Assembly: GCA_002297815.1 (NCBI GenBank)
Contig: DBKH01000046.1
Span: 1-7,936, forward strand
Source of the DNA: Bacteroidales bacterium UBA755
GTDB lineage: Bacteria > Bacteroidota > Bacteroidia > Bacteroidales > UBA932
Direction of reading: 5' to 3'
DNA length: 7,936 bases
This document shows, piece after piece, positions 5,570 through 7,936 of the stretch. The stretch's first letter is position 1. Each line of letters starts with the position of its first letter. The notes below the pieces were generated by a model. It was not told the DNA's origin and searched no databases. It worked only from the letters and a program-made list of their open reading frames with translations. A program made the translations under genes and the position numbers.

Positions 5570-7399
5570 ATGCCAAGTTACCTCCAGATAGAGAACATCT
5601 CCAAGTCCTACGGCCCGAAAGTCCTATTCGAGCACATCGGATTCAACATAAACGAAGGCGACAAGATTGCCCTGATCGCCCCGAACGGCACCGGCAAGAC
5701 CAGTCTTCTGCGCATACTCGCTGGCAAGGACAGCTCGGATTCGGGCGGTAAGATCATATTCCTCAAGGACATCCGCATCGCCTTTCTTGAACAGGAGTAT
5801 GAATATGACCCAGAATCCACCGTGTGGGATCAGATAATGCGCGACAGCGAGCCGTGGACGAAGAATCTTGACCCTGAGCATCTCGCTGAATATGAGCAAC
5901 GTGTCCGCCGTCTACTGACCTCTTTCGGGATGTCTGAATATGACCGTAAGATGAAGGTACTATCCGGTGGTGAGGTCAAGCGGGCCGCCATCATCGTGAT
6001 GCTTGCCAGCGAGGCTGACTTCTTCGTGATGGACGAGCCGACGAACCATCTGGACATCGACGGCATCGAGTTTCTGGAGAACTATCTGTCCCACGCCCGT
6101 TGCACCCTCCTGATGGTGACCCATGATCGTTACTTCCTTGATTCCGTGGCGAACACGGTGATGGAGATGGACCACGGAGCCGTTTATATTTATAAAGGTA
6201 ACTATCAGAACTATCTGGAGAAGAGACAGGAGCGTATCGAGAACTACAACGCCGAGACAGACAAAATCAAGAACCTTCTTCGCCGTGAGTTGGAGTGGAT
6301 GCACGCAAGTCCGTGTGCCAGAACCGGCAAGGCAAAGTACCGCAAGAACGCCTTCTATGAACTGAAGGACAGGGCTGAACAAGTTTACAAGACCAACAGC
6401 GTGAGTCTTGCCGAGATGGGGCCGGCTTCAAGGCTTGGAACCAAGATCATCAACTGCAAAGATGTCAGCTTATATTATGGCGAAGACTGCTACCTGAGCC
6501 ATTTCACCTACAATTTCCAGCGCTACGAGAAGGTCGGCATCGTTGGAAAGAACGGTGTCGGCAAAACAACCTTCATCAATCTTCTGATCGGGAATTTGGA
6601 CGCATCGGATTCTGGCACGATGACCGGTGTCATCGAGAGGGGAGAGTCCCTAAAAATAGGCTACTACCGCCAGAGCGGAATGCAGTTCGATGAGAACCAG
6701 ACCGTTCTAGAGACTGTGAACGACACGCATCTCCTGAGTCAGTTCCTTTTCCCGCACGACATGCTGAACAACCGCATCAGCAAGCTTTCCGGTGGAGAGA
6801 AACGCCGTCTTTACCTGCTGACCATCCTGATGAAGCAGCCAAACCTGCTGATTATGGACGAGCCGACAAACGATCTGGACATCGTGACCATCAATATTCT
6901 TGAAGAGTACCTGAAGGAATTCAAAGGCACTTTGATTCTGGTCTCCCACGACCGCCATTTTCTGGACCGTCTGGTCGATCACCTCTTCGTGTTCTGCGGA
7001 GGCGGTGAGGTCAAGGACTTCATCGGCAGCTACAGCCAGTACCGAGAGTTCATCAAGGACTACGAGGCGGAGAAACGCAGCAAGGCCCGTGAGGAAGAAC
7101 GCGCATCCAAGGCCGCTGCGGTGGCATCCGACTCGTCTCAACTTGGTGGCTCTGTCAGCGCTTCGTCCAAAAGTTCCCGTCCCGATGCCCCTCGCAAGCT
7201 GAGTTACAAGGAACAGCGTGAGCTTGAGCAACTTGAGAAAGACATTGAGTCCCTGACCGCTGAGAAGTCCGACCTAGAGTCCAAGATGAACGGAGGCCTG
7301 ACCGACCCCGCTGAACTCCAGAAAGTCACCACACGTTTCGCTGAGGTCTCCGATCTCCTTGACACCAAGGAAACCCGCTGGCTGGAACTCTCTGTCTGA
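5570..7399 (+). CDS. ABC-F family ATPase, Uup-like
   Basis: This 609-aa soluble protein has two ABC ATPase domains and no membrane segments. It is therefore an ABC-F protein, a class that acts on ribosomes, not a transporter. Domain 1 has Walker A APNGTGKT (37-44), signature LSGGE (131-135) and Walker B ending MDEPTNHLD (D155, catalytic E156). Domain 2 has GKNGVGKT (326-333), LSGGE (406-410) and MDEPTNDLD (D430, E431). The inter-domain linker (about 215-290) contains RRELEWMHASPCARTGKAKYRKNAFYELK, the region that contacts tRNA in this class. The tail (about 545-609) forms a coiled coil after a Ser/Ala-rich spacer, like the Uup C-terminal domain. The start is the ATG at 5570; a TTG at 5552 is possible but adds six residues lying inside the upstream hairpin. 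No clear promoter precedes it, so read-through from uxaC is likely. Confidence 0.92.
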   Translation: MPSYLQIENISKSYGPKVLFEHIGFNINEGDKIALIAPNGTGKTSLLRILAGKDSSDSGGKIIFLKDIRIAFLEQEYEYDPESTVWDQIMRDSEPWTKNLDPEHLAEYEQRVRRLLTSFGMSEYDRKMKVLSGGEVKRAAIIVMLASEADFFVMDEPTNHLDIDGIEFLENYLSHARCTLLMVTHDRYFLDSVANTVMEMDHGAVYIYKGNYQNYLEKRQERIENYNAETDKIKNLLRRELEWMHASPCARTGKAKYRKNAFYELKDRAEQVYKTNSVSLAEMGPASRLGTKIINCKDVSLYYGEDCYLSHFTYNFQRYEKVGIVGKNGVGKTTFINLLIGNLDASDSGTMTGVIERGESLKIGYYRQSGMQFDENQTVLETVNDTHLLSQFLFPHDMLNNRISKLSGGEKRRLYLLTILMKQPNLLIMDEPTNDLDIVTINILEEYLKEFKGTLILVSHDRHFLDRLVDHLFVFCGGGEVKDFIGSYSQYREFIKDYEAEKRSKAREEERASKAAAVASDSSQLGGSVSASSKSSRPDAPRKLSYKEQRELEQLEKDIESLTAEKSDLESKMNGGLTDPAELQKVTTRFAEVSDLLDTKETRWLELSV

Positions 7400-7506
7400 C
7401 TTTCACGTCAGCGCTCCCTGTCGAGGCACTCAGCCATAGACTTTTTTCATTCTCGACCGGTTCTGTGCTACACGACATCGTCTGGTATTGGTATCTTTCT
7501 CGTAGC

Positions 7507-7566
7507 GCAAATCAAACAGATTTGCTTTGTATTGCAAAATGTTATACATTTGCTAACAAATATTGC
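7507..7566 (+). promoter_or_regulatory. Operator-like repeats over the antitoxin promoter
   Basis: GCAAAT (7507-7512) and ATTTGC (7520-7525) form an inverted repeat around 7 bases. A second near-palindrome, with arms GCAAAATGT and ACATTTGC, covers 7534-7553, and ATTGC follows at 7562-7566. The repeats overlap the -33 and -7 boxes. They would suit negative autoregulation by a ribbon-helix-helix antitoxin, which is usual for such loci. Confidence 0.5.
7521..7552 (+). promoter_or_regulatory. Bacteroidota-type promoter of the antitoxin gene
   Basis: TTTG (7521-7524), a 20-nt spacer and TACATTTG (7545-7552) match the -33/-7 consensus fully. Transcription would start near 7558, leaving only about 12 nt before the antitoxin ATG at 7570. 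This also rules out the longer reading frame that begins with GTG at 7465. Confidence 0.8.
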
Positions 7567-7569
7567 ACT

Positions 7570-7827
7570 ATGGGAACAATAGCAACACGAGAGAACGTCA
7601 AAAAAGCGACCGCATTCAGACTGAATGCTGATTTGCTGGCTCGTCTGAAGGTTTTGGCAAGAAAAGACAACCGCAGTCTCAATAATTATGTCGAGAATGT
7701 TCTGATGTCTGTAGCCTATAATGAACCTAATGAGACCACGAAGGAGGCTTTGAAGGAAGCTGCAGGGAACAAAAGTCTCGATGAGTTTGACTTCGAGGCG
7801 TTCAAGAAATATGTAGCGTCACTGTAG
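7570..7827 (+). CDS. Ribbon-helix-helix antitoxin of a type II toxin-antitoxin pair
   Basis: This 85-aa protein has the layout of an Arc-like antitoxin. A beta-strand segment, KKATAFRLN (11-19), would pair in the dimer to contact DNA. Helix A spans about 20-33 and helix B about 36-50, with SLNNYVENVLM as in Arc/RHH proteins. An acidic C-terminal tail (LDEFDFEAFKKYVASL, 70-85) is likely to bind and neutralise the toxin. I set the start at 7570 because the promoter -7 box ends at 7552; a GTG at 7465 would lie upstream of transcription. No Shine-Dalgarno is seen. The stop is followed after one base by the ATG of a YafQ/RelE-like toxin, the usual antitoxin-first order. The gene looks intact although its toxin is not. 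Confidence 0.8.
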   Translation: MGTIATRENVKKATAFRLNADLLARLKVLARKDNRSLNNYVENVLMSVAYNEPNETTKEALKEAAGNKSLDEFDFEAFKKYVASL

Positions 7828-7828
7828 T

Positions 7829-7918
7829 ATGTGGAAATTTGTCCAAACAACTCAGTTCAAGAAAGACTACAAGAAGTATTCTAACAATAAGAAGAAACTG
7901 TTGGCATTACAAAGGTAA
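7829..7918 (+). pseudogene. Truncated YafQ/RelE-like toxin gene (first 29 codons)
   Basis: The ATG lies one base after the antitoxin stop. It encodes MWKFVQTTQFKKDYKK and 13 further residues, closely resembling the start of YafQ-family mRNA interferases: a beta strand, then the FKKDYKK helix. A TAA at 7916-7918 stops it at residue 29, whereas YafQ toxins are about 90 residues. The catalytic histidines and the rest of the RelE fold lie beyond this point and are absent. The remaining 18 bases, CCGTCCCCGCACGCCCAT, are GC-rich, unlike the AT-rich toxin codons. This suggests an insertion or rearrangement junction near 7912-7920, or possibly a sequence end effect, rather than a simple point mutation. 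The window stops too soon to tell. Confidence 0.65.
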
Positions 7919-7936
7919 CCGTCCCCGCACGCCCAT

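Larger units (their letters stand above)
7400..7569. other. 170-bp gap between the ABC-F gene and the toxin-antitoxin locus
   Basis: No gene is visible. A CTGAC/GTCAG inverted repeat (7396-7400 with 7407-7411) overlaps the ABC-F stop but lacks a following T run, so it is not a convincing terminator. The right part (7507-7566) holds the promoter and operator-like repeats of the antitoxin gene. Confidence 0.6.

Noticed and set aside
7465..7569. GTG-initiated N-terminal extension of the antitoxin
   Set aside because: It would cross the full-consensus promoter and operator repeats and start upstream of the predicted transcription start.

Overview
The window reads as a chromosomal segment of a member of the Bacteroidota, most likely Bacteroidales. 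Four intergenic regions carry the atypical promoter of that phylum: a -33 TTTG or similar, a 19-20 nt spacer, then a -7 TAnnTTTG. Many genes lack a Shine-Dalgarno sequence, and the UxaC, DnaJ, GrpE and Uup-like proteins look like Bacteroidales versions. The genus cannot be fixed from the sequence alone.

Layout. Positions 1-405 hold no convincing gene, but they contain a GC-rich nested palindrome (115-268) with a perfect 25-bp central stem. On the minus strand, reading from right to left, lie grpE, dnaJ and a beta-propeller-like lipoprotein gene in one tightly packed operon. rplS (ribosomal protein L19) follows with its own promoter and a foldable leader, then tRNA-Arg(ACG), tRNA-Gly(CCC) and a strong intrinsic terminator. 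The grpE operon is divergent from uxaC on the plus strand. Their shared intergenic region holds both promoters and a cluster of small palindromes.

On the plus strand, uxaC (uronate isomerase) is followed by an Uup-like ABC-F ATPase gene. A terminator-like hairpin sits directly before the ABC-F start codon. After a 170-bp gap comes a toxin-antitoxin locus: an intact ribbon-helix-helix antitoxin with a promoter and operator-like repeats, then only the first 29 codons of a YafQ/RelE-like toxin before a stop codon near the window edge.

How the genes fit together. GrpE and DnaJ are the nucleotide-exchange and J-domain partners of DnaK, which is not in the window. The lipoprotein is coupled to dnaJ translation by a 1-nt overlap, though its role is unknown. 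L19, two tRNAs and a translation-associated ABC-F protein make this largely a protein synthesis and folding neighbourhood, with a stand-alone uronate catabolism gene and a decayed or interrupted toxin-antitoxin module. I see no clear large undescribed system. The best leads are the GC-rich palindrome, the tRNA spacer that is complementary to the 3' end of tRNA-Gly, the hairpin in front of the ABC-F gene, and the truncated toxin.
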